From NCBI RefSeq assembly GCF_016908325.1, contig NZ_JAFBDR010000026.1:1-60625 (forward strand): a stretch of 60,625 bases of DNA, read 5' to 3'. The notes beneath the pieces were generated by a model. The model was not told the origin of the DNA, made no database searches, and saw nothing but the letters and a program-made list of their open reading frames with translations. Shown here one piece after another: positions 31,246 to 42,784 of the stretch (position 1 is its first letter; the number at the start of each line of letters is the position of its first letter). The position numbers and the translations under genes are program-made. Origin of the DNA: Aquibacillus albus (lineage in GTDB: Bacteria > Bacillota > Bacilli > Bacillales > Amphibacillaceae).

Positions 31246-34200
31246 CTACTCTATTGTTACTTCCTCTGTTAGTTGCTCTTCTGTCAACTCTTCTGGTGCT
31301 TCATCTGTTTTCACATTAACTTTCCGATACTTCTGCATCCCAGTTCCAGCAGGTACCAACTTACCAATAATTACATTTTCTTTTAATCCTAATAACTCAT
31401 CGCGTTTTCCTTTAATTGCTGCATCCGTTAATACACGAGTTGTTTCCTGGAATGATGCTGCAGATAAGAATGAATCTGTTTCAAGTGATGCTTTCGTAAT
31501 ACCTAAGATAACAGGTCTTCCAACTGCTGGTTGGTTACCGTCTTGAAGCACTTTTCTGTTTGCCTCTTTAAACTGATGAACTTCAAGTAGAGATCCAGGT
31601 AATACATCCGTGTCTCCTGCATCAGCGACTCTTACTTTACGAAGCATTTGTCGTACCATAACTTCTACGTGTTTATCGCCGATTTCAACCCCCTGCATAC
31701 GGTAAACCTTTTGCACTTCTTTTAACAGGTAAGTTTGAACACCTTCAAGACCTTGGATTTTTAATAATTCTTTTGGATCAATGGAACCTTCTGTTAGCGC
31801 CTGACCCGCAACTACAACATCTCCAACTGCTACCTTTAATCTAGCTCCATATGGTGCAGTATATGATTTGCTTTCCACATCGCCTTGAACAACAATTTCC
31901 TGCTTATCCTTTACTTCTTCTATGCTCTGAACGGTACCATGAATTTCAGTGATTAACGCCTGACCTTTCGGGTTACGGGCTTCAAACACCTCTTGAATAC
32001 GAGGTAAACCTTGAGTAATATCGCTACCTGCTACCCCGCCAGTGTGGAAGGTACGCATGGTAAGCTGTGTACCTGGTTCACCAATAGATTGTGCTGCAAT
32101 AATACCTACCGCTTCACCAACTTCAACTTCTTCGCCAGTTGCAAGGTTACGTCCGTAGCACTTCTTACAAGCGCCGTGTTTTGTATTGCATGTAAATACA
32201 GACCGAATCGTTACCGTTTCAATATCAGCATCCACAATATCCTTCGCTAAATCTTCTGTGATGACTTCATTTTTATCAACAATGACTTTCCCTGATTCTG
32301 GATGACGAACCATTTGGAACGATGTTCTGCCGATTAGTCGATCAATTAACGGTTCAATTAATTCTGTACCCTCTGTGATAGCCTCAACAGTTAATCCACG
32401 ATCAGTACCGCAATCCTCTTCTCGAATAATTACATCCTGCGCAACATCGACTAAACGACGAGTTAGATAACCAGAATCGGCCGTTTTAAGTGCCGTATCC
32501 GCAAGACCTTTACGAGCACCGTGGGTAGAGATAAAGTACTCTAACACTGTTAAACCTTCACGGAAGCTAGACTTAATCGGTAACTCAATAATACGTCCAG
32601 CCGGGTTGGCCATTAATCCACGCATACCCGCAAGCTGTGTAAAGTTAGAAGCATTACCACGGGCACCAGAGTCACTCATCATGAAGATAGGATTTCGTGG
32701 ATTTAATGTTTTCATCAACTTCTCTTGAATGACATCCTTCGCTTGTGACCATATAGAAATTACACGATCATATCGCTCTTCTTCTGTAATTAAACCTCGA
32801 CGGAACTGCTTTAATACTTTATCGACTTTTGCCTGTGCTTCTTCAAGAATTTCTTCTTTCTCAGCTAATACGACAATGTCAGATACACCTACAGTAATAC
32901 CTGCTTTCGTAGAAAACTCAAAGCCAAGGTCCTTCATACGGTCAAGCATTTTGGAAGTTTCACTAATCTTAAATCGTTTAAACACTTCAGCAATGATATC
33001 TCCCAAAATTCCTTTTTTGAACGGTGCAATTATCTCACGCTCAGCAATAAGTTCCCTCACATTCTCGCCTTTAGGAATGAAATATTTCTCAGGCGTACCA
33101 ACCTCAAGATTTTCGTGTGTTGGTTCATTCATATACGGGAACGAATTTGGAAGCATATGGTTAAATATTAATTTTCCTACTGTAGTGATTAATAATTGAC
33201 CAGTCTGTTCTTCTGTCAATGTTTCATTTCCTAAAGAGCCAGCCTGAACTGCAACTCTTGTATGCAAGTGGACATAGCCACTTTGATAAGCGATTAAAGC
33301 TTCACTTAAATCCTTGAATACCATTCCTTCTCCAACTGCGCCTTCACGTTCCATTGTTAAATAGTAGTTACCTAAAACCATATCCTGTGAAGGAGTAACT
33401 ACCGGCTTTCCGTCTTTTGGATTTAAGATGTTTTGTGCAGCTAACATTAAAATCCGAGCCTCTGCTTGAGCTTCAGCTGACAATGGTACGTGAACAGCCA
33501 TTTGATCCCCATCAAAGTCAGCGTTGTAAGCTGTACAAACGAGTGGGTGCAAGCGAATGGCGCGGCCTTCTACCAATGTTGGTTCAAATGCTTGAATACC
33601 TAAACGGTGTAACGTTGGTGCACGGTTCAGTAATACAGGATGTTCCTTGATTACTTCCTCCAACACATCCCAAACCTCCGGATGTAAGCGTTCAATTTTA
33701 CGTTTAGCAGATTTAATATTGTGAGCTAAACCTTTTTCAACTAGCTCTTTCATTATAAATGGCTTGAATAATTCAACTGCCATTTCTTTTGGAAGACCAC
33801 ATTGATACATTTTTAAATGTGGACCCACAACGATAACAGAACGTCCTGAATAGTCAACACGTTTACCTAGTAAATTTTGACGGAAACGCCCTTGCTTTCC
33901 TTTAAGCATATGTGACAGGGATTTTAGCGGTCGGTTCCCTGGTCCAGTAACCGGTCGACCACGACGACCATTATCAATTAATGCATCAACAGCTTCCTGT
34001 AACATACGTTTTTCATTTTGAACGATAATGCTTGGAGCACCTAAATCCAATAAACGCTTTAAACGATTATTACGATTAATAACACGACGATATAAATCGT
34101 TTAAGTCAGAAGTTGCGAATCGCCCACCGTCTAATTGGACCATCGGCCTTAATTCTGGTGGAATAATCGGTAATACATCTAAAATCATCCAAGACGGGTT

Positions 34201-34863
34201 GTTACCAGAATTACGGAACGCCTCAATAACCTCTAAACGCTTAATAGCACGGGTTCTCCGCTGACCTTGAGCTGATTTTAACTCTTCTCTAAGCAAGTCA
34301 ACTTCCTTTTCGAGATCTATATCGTATAACAGTTTTTTAATTGCCTCTGCACCCATTTGAGCTTGGAAAGATTGCCCATACTTTTCACGATAAGCACGGT
34401 ACTCTTTCTCGGACAACAACTGCTTCTTCTCAAGTGCTGTATCCCCGGAATCGGTAACGATGTACGCCGCAAAATAGATAACTTCCTCTAAAGCCCTTGG
34501 TGACATATCTAATACTAATCCCATTCGACTTGGAATACCCTTGAAATACCATATGTGGGATACTGGAGCAGCTAATTCAATATGCCCCATACGCTCACGA
34601 CGGACTTTTGATTTCGTCACTTCTACTCCACATCGGTCACAAACAACGCCTTTATAACGAACGCGCTTGTATTTACCACAATGACATTCCCAGTCTTTTT
34701 GTGGTCCAAAAATTCTTTCACAGAACAAACCATCTTTTTCTGGTTTTAATGTACGATAATTAATTGTTTCTGGTTTTTTTACCTCACCAAACGACCATGA
34801 ACGAATCTTATCAGGTGAAGCCAAGCCAATTTTCATAAATTCAAAGTTATTAACATCTATCAA
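31246..34863 (-). CDS. rpoC: RNA polymerase beta' subunit
   Basis: A 1205-residue catalytic subunit. N-terminal zinc ribbon [19 protein letters not shown] (about 60-78); the active-site triad is in [16 protein letters not shown]; trigger loop region [20 protein letters not shown]; second zinc site [13 protein letters not shown]. Length fits Bacillaceae (B. subtilis about 1199). It follows rpoB by 166 bp. Confidence 0.98.
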   Translation of the reverse strand: MIDVNNFEFMKIGLASPDKIRSWSFGEVKKPETINYRTLKPEKDGLFCERIFGPQKDWECHCGKYKRVRYKGVVCDRCGVEVTKSKVRRERMGHIELAAPVSHIWYFKGIPSRMGLVLDMSPRALEEVIYFAAYIVTDSGDTALEKKQLLSEKEYRAYREKYGQSFQAQMGAEAIKKLLYDIDLEKEVDLLREELKSAQGQRRTRAIKRLEVIEAFRNSGNNPSWMILDVLPIIPPELRPMVQLDGGRFATSDLNDLYRRVINRNNRLKRLLDLGAPSIIVQNEKRMLQEAVDALIDNGRRGRPVTGPGNRPLKSLSHMLKGKQGRFRQNLLGKRVDYSGRSVIVVGPHLKMYQCGLPKEMAVELFKPFIMKELVEKGLAHNIKSAKRKIERLHPEVWDVLEEVIKEHPVLLNRAPTLHRLGIQAFEPTLVEGRAIRLHPLVCTAYNADFDGDQMAVHVPLSAEAQAEARILMLAAQNILNPKDGKPVVTPSQDMVLGNYYLTMEREGAVGEGMVFKDLSEALIAYQSGYVHLHTRVAVQAGSLGNETLTEEQTGQLLITTVGKLIFNHMLPNSFPYMNEPTHENLEVGTPEKYFIPKGENVRELIAEREIIAPFKKGILGDIIAEVFKRFKISETSKMLDRMKDLGFEFSTKAGITVGVSDIVVLAEKEEILEEAQAKVDKVLKQFRRGLITEEERYDRVISIWSQAKDVIQEKLMKTLNPRNPIFMMSDSGARGNASNFTQLAGMRGLMANPAGRIIELPIKSSFREGLTVLEYFISTHGARKGLADTALKTADSGYLTRRLVDVAQDVIIREEDCGTDRGLTVEAITEGTELIEPLIDRLIGRTSFQMVRHPESGKVIVDKNEVITEDLAKDIVDADIETVTIRSVFTCNTKHGACKKCYGRNLATGEEVEVGEAVGIIAAQSIGEPGTQLTMRTFHTGGVAGSDITQGLPRIQEVFEARNPKGQALITEIHGTVQSIEEVKDKQEIVVQGDVESKSYTAPYGARLKVAVGDVVVAGQALTEGSIDPKELLKIQGLEGVQTYLLKEVQKVYRMQGVEIGDKHVEVMVRQMLRKVRVADAGDTDVLPGSLLEVHQFKEANRKVLQDGNQPAVGRPVILGITKASLETDSFLSAASFQETTRVLTDAAIKGKRDELLGLKENVIIGKLVPAGTGMQKYRKVNVKTDEAPEELTEEQLTEEVTIE

Positions 34864-35029
34864 GGGGCCTACCTCCCTTTTAGTCTAAGGTTTTACCCGA
34901 AGCAAAGAGCCATATTTCATCTTTTAGAGGTGTACGAACAATGCCCCATTGGATTGTGACTAACATGAATCGGCATCGTTACGTACTCCCTCCAAAAGTC
35001 ATACATTCAAATTCTTACCATAATCTTAC

Positions 35030-38000
35030 CTATCTTTCTTCTACTTCTAAATTAAATTTATCAGCTGACTGTGCATCATCTTCTTCAACATCTCGAAGAT
35101 CAATTTCTTGTTCATCGCTTGTTAGCATTTTAACATCCATTCCCAGACTCTGAAGTTCCTTAATCAATACTTTAAATGATTCAGGGATGCCTGGTTCAGG
35201 TACATTATCGCCTTTTACAATCGCTTCGTAAGTTTTCACACGTCCGACAACATCATCTGATTTGACAGTAAGAATTTCCTGAAGGGTATAAGCAGCACCA
35301 TAAGCCTCTAGTGCCCATACCTCCATCTCACCAAAACGCTGACCACCAAATTGTGCTTTACCTCCAAGTGGTTGTTGCGTAACCAATGAGTAAGGGCCGG
35401 TTGAACGTGCGTGTAACTTGTCATCAACCATGTGTGCAAGCTTAATCATATACATAACACCAACAGAAATACGATTATCGAACGGTTCACCTGTTCGACC
35501 ATCATACAATACTGTTTTTGCATCTCTCGGAAGACCAGCTTCCTCTAAAGTCTCCCACACATCTTCTTCACGGGCACCATCAAATACCGGAGAAGCAACA
35601 TGGATCCCTAGCTGTCTTGCAGCCATACCCAAATGAAGCTCTAGCACCTGTCCAATATTCATTCGTGAAGGCACACCCAATGGATTCAACATAATATCTA
35701 CAGGTGTTCCATCTGGTAAAAACGGCATATCTTCTTCCGGTAATATTTTTGAAATAACACCTTTATTACCGTGACGACCAGCCATTTTATCTCCTTCATG
35801 GATTTTACGTTTTTGAACGATATAAACACGAACTAACTGATTTACACCAGGAGGAAGCTCATCTCCATCTTCTCGATTAAAGATTTTAACATCTAAAATA
35901 ATACCTCCTGCACCATGTGGAACTCGTAAGGATGTATCCCGAACCTCACGTGCCTTTTCACCGAAGATTGCATGTAATAGACGTTCTTCCGCAGATAACT
36001 CTGTCACACCTTTTGGCGTTACTTTACCTACAAGTAAATCACCATCGCCTACTTCTGCACCAACTCGAATAATGCCACGCTCATCAAGGTTTCGTAATGC
36101 GTCTTCACCGACATTAGGAATATCCCTTGTGATTTCCTCAGGTCCAAGCTTTGTATCGCGAGCTTCCGATTCATATTCTTCAATATGAATCGACGTGTAA
36201 ACATCATCTTTCACAAGCCGCTCACTCATAATAACGGCATCCTCGTAGTTATAACCTTCCCAAGTCATAAATGCCACAAGAACATTTTGACCAAGTGCAA
36301 GCTCTCCATCTTCCATGGAAGGTCCATCAGCTAGAATTTCTCCTTTAACGACATGGTCCCCTACACTTACAATCGGTCTCTGGTTATAACAGGTTCCTTG
36401 ATTGGAACGAATGAATTTTTGTAAACGATAGCGATCCAGGTCACCTTTTACTTGTTTACCATCCACCTCTGAAACTCGGCGGACGTACACCTCTTTTGCT
36501 TCTACTCGTTCTACAATTCCTTCATGCCTGTTAATAACAGCAGCACCCGAATCTTTACCTGATACATATTCCATCCCCGTACCAACGATAGGTGATTTTG
36601 GTTGCAGTAATGGAACCGCTTGACGTTGCATGTTCGCACCCATCAGTGCACGGTTCGAGTCATCGTTTTCTAAGAAAGGAATACAAGCAGTCGCAGCAGA
36701 TACAACCTGTTTAGGTGAAACATCCATATAATCAATTCGATCTCTGCTTACAATTGTGTTTTCGCCTCGAAAACGCGCGATTACTTCATCATCCATAAAT
36801 GAACCATCTTCAGCTAAGCGAGCATTCGCCTGTGCCACTACGTAATTATCTTCTTCATCAGCGGTTAAATAGTCATCGTGGTCGGTTACTTTCCCAGTCT
36901 CGGGATCTACCTTTCGATAAGGTGTTTCAATAAAACCGAATTTATTTACTTTAGCGTAAGATGACAAGGAGTTAATCAATCCGATATTCGGACCCTCAGG
37001 CGTTTCAATTGGACACATGCGTCCGTAGTGAGAATAGTGGACGTCACGAACTTCAAAACCTGCACGTTCACGAGTCAAACCACCTGGACCTAGCGCAGAT
37101 AGACGTCGTTTATGCGTTAACTCAGCTAATGGATTGGTTTGATCCATAAACTGCGATAACTGAGAACTTCCGAAAAACTCTTTAATTGAAGCAATGACAG
37201 GCCGTATATTAATTAATTGTTGCGGTGTAATAGATGAAGTGTCTTGAATGGACATACGTTCACGAACAACTCGTTCCATTCTGGATAAACCAATTCTAAA
37301 TTGATTTTGTAACAATTCACCTACAGAGCGCAATCTACGATTACCTAAGTGGTCGATATCATCTGTATCACCAACTTGGTGTAATATATTAAAGAAGTAG
37401 CTAATTGCAGCTAGAATATCTGCCGGAGCAATATTCTTAATGCCATTTTCCACATTTGCATTACCGATTACATTCAGGGTTCGTTCCCCTTCAGGGTCAG
37501 TTGGATCAACAATTTTTATCGATTGAATTTTTATCGGTTCTTCCAATACCCCTTCATGTGGTTGTAAGTCTACTTCACCAAAGCTATTTTCTTCTGTATC
37601 CAGGTAAGGTAGAACCTTATCAAGTAAACGGCGATCTAATTTATCACCTTTTTCTGCAATCATTTCCCCTGTCTCCGGATTTACTAGTGGCTCCGCAAGA
37701 ATTTGGTTAAACAGTCTGTTTTTTATGTGCAGCTTTTTGTTTATTTTATAGCGCCCTACATGTGCAAGGTCATAACGCTTAGGATCAAAAAAGCGTGAAA
37801 CAAGTAAACTTTTAGCATTTTCGACAGTCGGTGGTTCACCTGGTCGTAAACGCTCATAAATTTCTAACAACGCTTTTTCACTAGTTTCTGTATTGTCCTT
37901 TTCAAGCGTGTTTTTTAAGTATTCATTTTCTCCAATAAGATCAATAATCTCTTGGTCATTCCCAAAACCTAACGCTCTCAGAAGCACCGTTATTGGTAAT

Positions 38001-38575
38001 TTCCTTGTACGATCAATTCGGACATGAACTACATCTTTAGCATCCGTTTCAAACTCTAACCATGCTCCTCGATTCGGAATAACGGTCGCTGTATAACCTC
38101 TTTTCCCGTTTTTGTCTATTTTTTGACTAAAATAAACACTAGGCGAACGAACAAGCTGGGAAACAATAACACGTTCAGCTCCATTGATGATAAAAGTACC
38201 CGTGTCAGTCATTAATGGGAAGTCGCCCATAAATACTTCTTGCTCCTTAACTTCACCAGTTTCATTATTGAGAAGACGTACTTTCACACGAAGAGGAGCG
38301 TTATAAGTTACATCTCTTTCTTTGGACTCATCTACAGAATATTTTGGTTCACCTAAACTATAATCTACAAATTCTAAAGATAGGTTTCCTGCAAAGTCCT
38401 CAATCGGTGAAATGTCTTGAAACATTTCCCTCAAACCTTCTTCTAAAAACCAATCATAGGATGCAGTTTGAATTTCGATAAGATTCGGCAATTCTAGTAC
38501 TTCACTGATGCGTGCATAACTTCTACGTTGGCGGTGTCGTCCATACTGAACTAGTTGACCTGTCAACTGATTCAC
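35030..38575 (-). CDS. rpoB: RNA polymerase beta subunit
   Basis: A 1181-residue subunit. The rifampicin region [28 protein letters not shown] lies in positions about 468-495 and looks wild-type (Gln, Asp, His and Ser residues present). The C-terminal [20 protein letters not shown] contacts beta'. Promoter and long structured leader upstream. Confidence 0.98.
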   Translation of the reverse strand: MNQLTGQLVQYGRHRQRRSYARISEVLELPNLIEIQTASYDWFLEEGLREMFQDISPIEDFAGNLSLEFVDYSLGEPKYSVDESKERDVTYNAPLRVKVRLLNNETGEVKEQEVFMGDFPLMTDTGTFIINGAERVIVSQLVRSPSVYFSQKIDKNGKRGYTATVIPNRGAWLEFETDAKDVVHVRIDRTRKLPITVLLRALGFGNDQEIIDLIGENEYLKNTLEKDNTETSEKALLEIYERLRPGEPPTVENAKSLLVSRFFDPKRYDLAHVGRYKINKKLHIKNRLFNQILAEPLVNPETGEMIAEKGDKLDRRLLDKVLPYLDTEENSFGEVDLQPHEGVLEEPIKIQSIKIVDPTDPEGERTLNVIGNANVENGIKNIAPADILAAISYFFNILHQVGDTDDIDHLGNRRLRSVGELLQNQFRIGLSRMERVVRERMSIQDTSSITPQQLINIRPVIASIKEFFGSSQLSQFMDQTNPLAELTHKRRLSALGPGGLTRERAGFEVRDVHYSHYGRMCPIETPEGPNIGLINSLSSYAKVNKFGFIETPYRKVDPETGKVTDHDDYLTADEEDNYVVAQANARLAEDGSFMDDEVIARFRGENTIVSRDRIDYMDVSPKQVVSAATACIPFLENDDSNRALMGANMQRQAVPLLQPKSPIVGTGMEYVSGKDSGAAVINRHEGIVERVEAKEVYVRRVSEVDGKQVKGDLDRYRLQKFIRSNQGTCYNQRPIVSVGDHVVKGEILADGPSMEDGELALGQNVLVAFMTWEGYNYEDAVIMSERLVKDDVYTSIHIEEYESEARDTKLGPEEITRDIPNVGEDALRNLDERGIIRVGAEVGDGDLLVGKVTPKGVTELSAEERLLHAIFGEKAREVRDTSLRVPHGAGGIILDVKIFNREDGDELPPGVNQLVRVYIVQKRKIHEGDKMAGRHGNKGVISKILPEEDMPFLPDGTPVDIMLNPLGVPSRMNIGQVLELHLGMAARQLGIHVASPVFDGAREEDVWETLEEAGLPRDAKTVLYDGRTGEPFDNRISVGVMYMIKLAHMVDDKLHARSTGPYSLVTQQPLGGKAQFGGQRFGEMEVWALEAYGAAYTLQEILTVKSDDVVGRVKTYEAIVKGDNVPEPGIPESFKVLIKELQSLGMDVKMLTSDEQEIDLRDVEEDDAQSADKFNLEVEER

Positions 38576-38668
38576 CCCTCAAATCTAGAATAAAAAACAA
38601 AAAGCCATACCGTTTTAAACAGGTAAGCTTGATGCACTTAAAAAGTTTACTTTTCCATTCAACAATAA

Positions 38669-38696
38669 TTGACAAGATGAATGGACAAGGTATAAT
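38669..38696 (+). promoter_or_regulatory. Candidate plus-strand promoter antisense to the rpoB leader
   Basis: Plus strand TTGACA (38669-38674), 16-bp spacer, TATAAT (38691-38696): both hexamers are perfect sigma A consensus. It points rightward, against all neighbouring genes, and would start near 38703. No open frame follows; the product would be an antisense RNA to the rpoB leader. Could be chance in AT-rich DNA. Confidence 0.5.
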
Positions 38697-38831
38697 CTAA
38701 TAAGTGCAGAACAATTATTCAGTTTACAAAACCGAATAACCTTGTAAAATATAAATTATCTTACAAGCTTTATATTGCATCCGCTATGAGCGAATGTTAC
38801 TCATACATTCAACATGCTTAAAAAGGAAAGT

Positions 38832-38865
38832 TCAATTACAAACTTTATAAAGTTTGTAATTGAAT
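38832..38865. repeat. Perfect 34-bp palindrome in the rpoB leader
   Basis: The arms TTCAATTACAAACTTTA and TAAAGTTTGTAATTGAA are exact complements with no spacer. An outer pair AAAGGAAA/TTTCCTTT (about 38823-38830 and 38884-38891) could extend it through a bulged region. Confidence 0.8.
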
Positions 38866-39043
38866 GAAAGAATTGTGTTGAAGTTTTCCTTTACCCATAC
38901 AAGTACTGAAAAACCCAATTAAGTAAAGAAAATGATTGTGATTTTTCTCCTATTTTACCAGTATTTCCAACTTTTTATAGTTCCATACATGAATGGGAAA
39001 AATTTTTCTCTTGACAAGCGAACTCGCCTATTGGCATTTTTCA

Positions 39044-39073
39044 ATATTACCACAATGAAAAAAGAGAGTCAAT
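39044..39073 (-). promoter_or_regulatory. rpoB-rpoC promoter (sigma A type)
   Basis: Minus strand -35 TTGACT (39068-39073), 18-bp spacer, -10 TAATAT (39044-39049), just behind the rsmC stop. It would make the long rpoB leader. Confidence 0.75.
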
Positions 39074-39101
39074 TATTTTTTCATTAACATTCAGACTATG
39101 A

Positions 39102-39704
39102 TTATTCTTTTTTAGCACACAAAATAAAATAACCTTTGTTTTTTACTACAATGTCTGCATTACCAAATAACTCCTCTAGTTTCCTCTGCGCGGATGGGGC
39201 ACCTTGTTTTTTCTGAATAACTACCCATAACTCTCCATTTGGTACTAATGCTTCATAACTATCTTGAAACATTTGGTGAACAACGCTCTTTCCTGCGCGT
39301 ATCGGAGGATTTGTTGCCACTGCAGCAAACTTTCGATTTGGAAAGGCCTCTAAGCGATCACTAATTTTAAATTCCACGTTTTCTATGTCATTCTGCTTAG
39401 CATTCTTTTCTGCTAAAGCAAGAGCTCTTTCATTAATATCGCATAATACAATTTTTCGACTTGGATAAACTTTTGCCAAAGATAATCCGATAGGACCATA
39501 CCCACAACCTAGGTCTAATATATCTCCATCTACCCGAGGTTCTATAAATGAATCTATTAGTGTCCTCGATCCAAAGTCAACTTCTCCTTTAGAAAAAACA
39601 CCATAATCACTAGTGAACGTGAATAAATGATCCCTTAATTCAAATGTCCAAGTATTAGGATTAGATTTAGATTGAGGCTGTTTAGAGAAGTATTGTTCTG
39701 ACAT
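39102..39704 (-). CDS. RsmC/RlmG-type rRNA guanine methyltransferase (YbxB)
   Basis: A 200-residue SAM-dependent methyltransferase. Motif I DLGCGYGPIGLSLAKVYPS (about 62-80) and the catalytic NPPIRAGKSVVHQM motif IV are present. The E. coli homologues RsmC/RlmG methylate rRNA guanine N2; B. subtilis calls this gene ybxB. The exact rRNA position is unknown. It lies between rplL and rpoB, the normal order. Confidence 0.85.
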   Translation of the reverse strand: MSEQYFSKQPQSKSNPNTWTFELRDHLFTFTSDYGVFSKGEVDFGSRTLIDSFIEPRVDGDILDLGCGYGPIGLSLAKVYPSRKIVLCDINERALALAEKNAKQNDIENVEFKISDRLEAFPNRKFAAVATNPPIRAGKSVVHQMFQDSYEALVPNGELWVVIQKKQGAPSAQRKLEELFGNADIVVKNKGYFILCAKKE

Positions 39705-39771
39705 ATCGGCACCTACTTTTTCAAATTATTCACAGTGGATATTGATATAATCATAATTGGTTAGAAAACTT

Positions 39772-39841
39772 GGCTAGCGCCAAGCCTTTAAGCGCAGGTG
39801 GTTGCCAAGTTGCGCTTATACTTAATGCCTAAAAATTTTTC
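39772..39841 (-). repeat. Dispersed intergenic repeat, copy B
   Basis: Matches 54688-54757 at about 59 of 70 positions by hand count. The strongest shared blocks are CTAGCGCCAAGCCTTTA and GCGCTTATACTTA. It is the GC-rich, self-complementary half of the repeat, in the gap between rplL and rsmC. Function unknown. Confidence 0.75.
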
Positions 39842-39912
39842 TACTTCGATAATCTTCGGTGTTAAAATCAAAGTAAAAAATACAAATGTTGCTTCACTCT
39901 ATCTAAACGAGA

Positions 39913-39947
39913 GGAAAAATCCTATTATTTAGAGATAAAATGATAGG
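39913..39947 (-). terminator. Terminator after rplJ-rplL
   Basis: Minus strand CCTATCATTT and AAATAATAGG pair (one mismatch) around a 7-nt loop, followed by ATTTTT. It lies about 100 bp downstream of rplL. The rest of the 344-bp rplL-rsmC gap holds repeat B and no visible gene. Confidence 0.65.
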
Positions 39948-40048
39948 GCCCAACCTCTAGCATTCAATATATCAAACATCCTACATACAATGGATATATT
40001 AGTGAACTAGTTAGGTCAGACCCTAATCAGTTAAACCTTATTAAAACC

Positions 40049-40411
40049 TTACTTCAATTCAACAGAAGCTCCAGCTTCTTCAAGCTTAGACTTCACTTCT
40101 TCAGCCTCTTCTTTAGCAATACCTTCTTTAATTGCTCCAGGAGCGTTATCTACAAGATCCTTAGCATCTTTAAGTCCAAGTCCTGTGATTTCACGTACTG
40201 CTTTTACAACTTTAATTTTAGAAGCTCCAGCATCTGTAAGAACTACGTCAAACTCCGTTTGCTCTTCAGCAGCTTCTCCGCCACCAGCACCAGCTACAGC
40301 TACAGGAGCAGCAGCAGTTACTCCAAATTCTTCTTCAATTGCTTTAACAAGATCGTTAAGTTCAAGAACTGACATTTCTTTAATCGCTTCGATAATTTGT
40401 TCTTTTGACAT
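40049..40411 (-). CDS. rplL: 50S ribosomal protein L7/L12
   Basis: A 120-residue stalk protein: N-terminal dimerisation part, an Ala/Gly-rich hinge ([16 protein letters not shown]), and the C-terminal factor-binding domain [34 protein letters not shown] precedes the ATG. Second gene of the rplJ-rplL unit. Confidence 0.97.
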   Translation of the reverse strand: MSKEQIIEAIKEMSVLELNDLVKAIEEEFGVTAAAPVAVAGAGGGEAAEEQTEFDVVLTDAGASKIKVVKAVREITGLGLKDAKDLVDNAPGAIKEGIAKEEAEEVKSKLEEAGASVELK

Positions 40412-40496
40412 GTTATTTTCCTCCTAAGATTTTTTTGATTTTAATATAAAACTATATTCTTTAAGACAAACCGTCTATCATTGTAAAGCTAAGCTA

Positions 40497-40997
40497 TTAA
40501 GCGCCTTGTTCTTCTTTTTGTTCTGCAACAGCCTTTGTAGCATATGCAAAGTTGCGTACAGGAGCCTGTAATACGCTGAGCAGCATAGATAGTAGACCCT
40601 CGTAATTTGGAAGATCCGCAAGTTCTTTAATTTGTTCAAGGCTAGCAACCTGTCCTTCAATTACCCCGCCCTTGATTTCAAGTGCATTGTGCTCCTTAGC
40701 AAAGTTGTTAAGGATCTTGGCAGGAGCTACTACATCATCATTACTGAACGCAATGGCTGTTGGTCCAACAAGTGCAGCGTCTAAATCAGTAAGTTCAGTA
40801 GCTTCTGTAGCACGTCTTGTCATCGTGTTTTTGTAAACTTTGAAGTCAACTCCAGCTTCACGTAACTGTGTACGAAGCTCTGTCACTTCAGCTACATCAA
40901 GTCCACGGTAATCTACAACAATTGTAGATTTACTTTCGCGGAACTTGTCAGCAATTTCAGTCACGATTTGTTTCTTATGCTCGATTACTTTTGACAT
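40497..40997 (-). CDS. rplJ: 50S ribosomal protein L10
   Basis: A 166-residue stalk base protein holding L12 dimers: [19 protein letters not shown] and the C-terminal helix for L12. It follows a long attenuator leader with its own promoter. AGGAGGTGGAACA lies before the ATG. Confidence 0.96.
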   Translation of the reverse strand: MSKVIEHKKQIVTEIADKFRESKSTIVVDYRGLDVAEVTELRTQLREAGVDFKVYKNTMTRRATEATELTDLDAALVGPTAIAFSNDDVVAPAKILNNFAKEHNALEIKGGVIEGQVASLEQIKELADLPNYEGLLSMLLSVLQAPVRNFAYATKAVAEQKEEQGA

Positions 40998-41243
40998 TGT
41001 TCCACCTCCTATTGACTTTACATCATACCGTTTAATAGTTGTAGTTTAAATCCTATTTACAAAGGGCCGCATAAAAACAAGCCTCTATGCAGACATAGAG
41101 GCTTGTTGATATTACAGACAAATTTCCATTTATCTTATCCCAAACACCTCGGTAGGAAATTAAGCAACGTGCACCTACTGTCTACGGTATAACGTTATTC
41201 ATTTATGGTAACAAGCACTTTTTCGAGTGCTTTTTAGCAACAT
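40998..41243 (-). ncRNA. L10 leader: attenuator of rplJ-rplL
   Basis: The leader carries the L10-leader core on the minus strand (CGTAGACAGTAGGTGCAC ... TTTCCTACCGAGGT, about 41146-41192), then a strong terminator hairpin, AACAAGCCTCTATG/CATAGAGGCTTGTT at 41079-41110, followed by TTTTAT, about 80 bp before rplJ. In B. subtilis the L10(L12)4 complex binds such a leader to promote termination. Confidence 0.85.
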
Positions 41244-41248
41244 CGTTT

Positions 41249-41277
41249 ATTATAGCTAACTATTATTGCGAAGTCAA
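41249..41277 (-). promoter_or_regulatory. rplJ-rplL promoter (sigma A type)
   Basis: Minus strand -35 TTGACT (41272-41277), 17-bp spacer, perfect -10 TATAAT (41249-41254). It begins right at the rplA stop. Confidence 0.87.
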
Positions 41278-41280
41278 TAG

Positions 41281-41976
41281 TTATTTAGCAAATGCAGAAA
41301 CATCAACTTTTACACCAGGTCCCATTGTTGAAGTCACTGACGCATTACGCATATAGATACCCTTTGAAGCTTGTGGCTTCACTTTAACTAACGTGTCAGC
41401 TAATGCCTCAAAGTTTTCTACAAGTTTTTCTAAGTCAAATGATACTTTTCCAATTGGAACATGGATGTTTGATTGTCTGTCTACACGGTATTCTACTTTA
41501 CCAGCTTTAATTTCTTTTACAGCTTTTTCTACTTCAAACGTAACAGTTCCCGTTTTTGGATTTGGCATTAGACCTTTTGGCCCTAATACACGTCCAAGTT
41601 TACCAACTTCAGCCATCATGTCCGGAGTTGCCACAACAACATCAAACTCAAACCAACCTTGGTTAATTTTGTTAATAAGTTCTTGGTCTCCAACATAGTC
41701 AGCACCTGCTGCTTCTGCTTCTTTTGCCTTATCACCTTTAGCAAATACCAATACTGTTTGAGTTTTTCCTGTTCCATGAGGCAATACCATTGCTCCACGA
41801 ATTTGTTGGTCTGCTTTCTTTGGGTCTACGCCTAAACGAAATGCAGCTTCTACTGTTTCATCAAAATTTGCTGAAGCAGCTTTTTTCACTATTTCTAACG
41901 CTTCTTTTACTTCGTAAGCTTGTGTGCGATCAACAATCTTTAAAGCCTCTTGTTGCTTTTTTGTTTTTTTAGCCAT
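41281..41976 (-). CDS. rplA: 50S ribosomal protein L1
   Basis: A 231-residue stalk protein: [20 protein letters not shown] and [18 protein letters not shown] are diagnostic. The frame is open to 42021, but the ATG at 41976 with AGGAGGAAT upstream gives MAKKTKKQ, the standard start. A 203-bp structured gap separates it from rplK. Confidence 0.97.
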   Translation of the reverse strand: MAKKTKKQQEALKIVDRTQAYEVKEALEIVKKAASANFDETVEAAFRLGVDPKKADQQIRGAMVLPHGTGKTQTVLVFAKGDKAKEAEAAGADYVGDQELINKINQGWFEFDVVVATPDMMAEVGKLGRVLGPKGLMPNPKTGTVTFEVEKAVKEIKAGKVEYRVDRQSNIHVPIGKVSFDLEKLVENFEALADTLVKVKPQASKGIYMRNASVTSTMGPGVKVDVSAFAK

Positions 41977-42055
41977 TTCTATATTCCTCCTAATTGTGGT
42001 TTTAACGGTTATACCTCCCACGATATAAGCAAAGTGGACTTTTTATCGCAGTAGC

Positions 42056-42151
42056 ATATCATGGTTCATGATATTACCATTGCATAGTGTCCAAAAAGCT
42101 AATCTGACGATAATAAAGGTTGCGAAATGGCATCAACCCATGCTCGCAACC
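42056..42151 (-). other. Hairpins between rplK and rplA
   Basis: Two stems lie in the intergenic region: a perfect 8-bp ATATCATG/CATGATAT (42056-42074) and GGTTGCGA/TCGCAACC (42118-42151), the latter with an asymmetric internal loop, an inner ATGG/CCAT stem and TTTATTAT behind it on the minus strand. The second could be an L1-binding site or attenuator. This is inference. Confidence 0.45.
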
Positions 42152-42179
42152 TCCCCTATCTATGCACAATGCTGTGGGA

Positions 42180-42605
42180 TTAGTCTTCGATAACAATACC
42201 CATACTACGCGCAGTACCTTCTACCATACGCATAGCAGCTTCTACATCAGCAGCATTTAAATCAGGCATTTTCGTTTCCGCAATTTCTCTTACTTTGTCA
42301 CGCTTTAGAGTCGCAACTTTATTACGGTTTGGTTCACCTGAAGCAGTTTCAATTCCAGCTGCTTTCTTAAGTAGAACAGCAGCAGGTGGGGTTTTTGTGA
42401 TAAATGTAAATGAACGGTCCTCAAAAACCGTGATTTCTACCGGAATAATCATACCAGCTTGCTCTTGCGTACGGGCATTAAATTCCTTACAAAATCCCAT
42501 GATGTTAACACCTGCTTGACCTAATGCTGGTCCAACTGGCGGTGCTGGATTCGCTTTTCCAGCTGGGATTTGAAGTTTTACTACTTTAATAACTTTTTTA
42601 GCCAC
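42180..42605 (-). CDS. rplK: 50S ribosomal protein L11
   Basis: A 141-residue protein at the factor-binding base: [20 protein letters not shown] and [20 protein letters not shown]. The start is GTG at 42605, with AAGGAGGTG upstream; an open extension to 42662 would add an unrelated N-terminus. It follows nusG and its own promoter. Confidence 0.97.
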   Translation of the reverse strand: MAKKVIKVVKLQIPAGKANPAPPVGPALGQAGVNIMGFCKEFNARTQEQAGMIIPVEITVFEDRSFTFITKTPPAAVLLKKAAGIETASGEPNRNKVATLKRDKVREIAETKMPDLNAADVEAAMRMVEGTARSMGIVIED

Positions 42606-42710
42606 GAGACACACCTCCTTAAGTCCGTGATGTGGTAATAGGGTTTGCCCCTCCCACTCCATTTCATATGCAAAAACTAACCTTATACTCGAGGCATAAA
42701 GAACATAAGA

Positions 42711-42739
42711 ATTTTAGCATTTATAGTCATAAAATGCAA
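42711..42739 (-). promoter_or_regulatory. rplK-rplA promoter (sigma A type)
   Basis: Minus strand -35 TTGCAT (42734-42739), 17-bp spacer, -10 TAAAAT (42711-42716), between nusG and rplK. It leaves a 100-nt leader. Confidence 0.75.
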
Positions 42740-42784
42740 GTCATTGTTTAAGTGAATTTAAAATCCACAAGTTAGAAAATTTTT

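Larger units (their letters stand above)
38576..39036 (-). promoter_or_regulatory. Long hairpin-rich leader of rpoB-rpoC
   Basis: About 460 nt of untranslated leader. Inverted repeats stand in a row: 38715-38739 (11 bp, one mismatch), 38741-38767 (CTTGTAA/TTACAAG), 38784-38802 (ATGAG/CTCAT) and the perfect 34-bp palindrome at 38832-38865. No gene is seen. The row of stems suggests leader control or mRNA stability; unproven. Confidence 0.6.

Noticed and set aside
32729-33199. 156-codon plus-strand open frame
   Set aside because: It is entirely within rpoC on the opposite strand.
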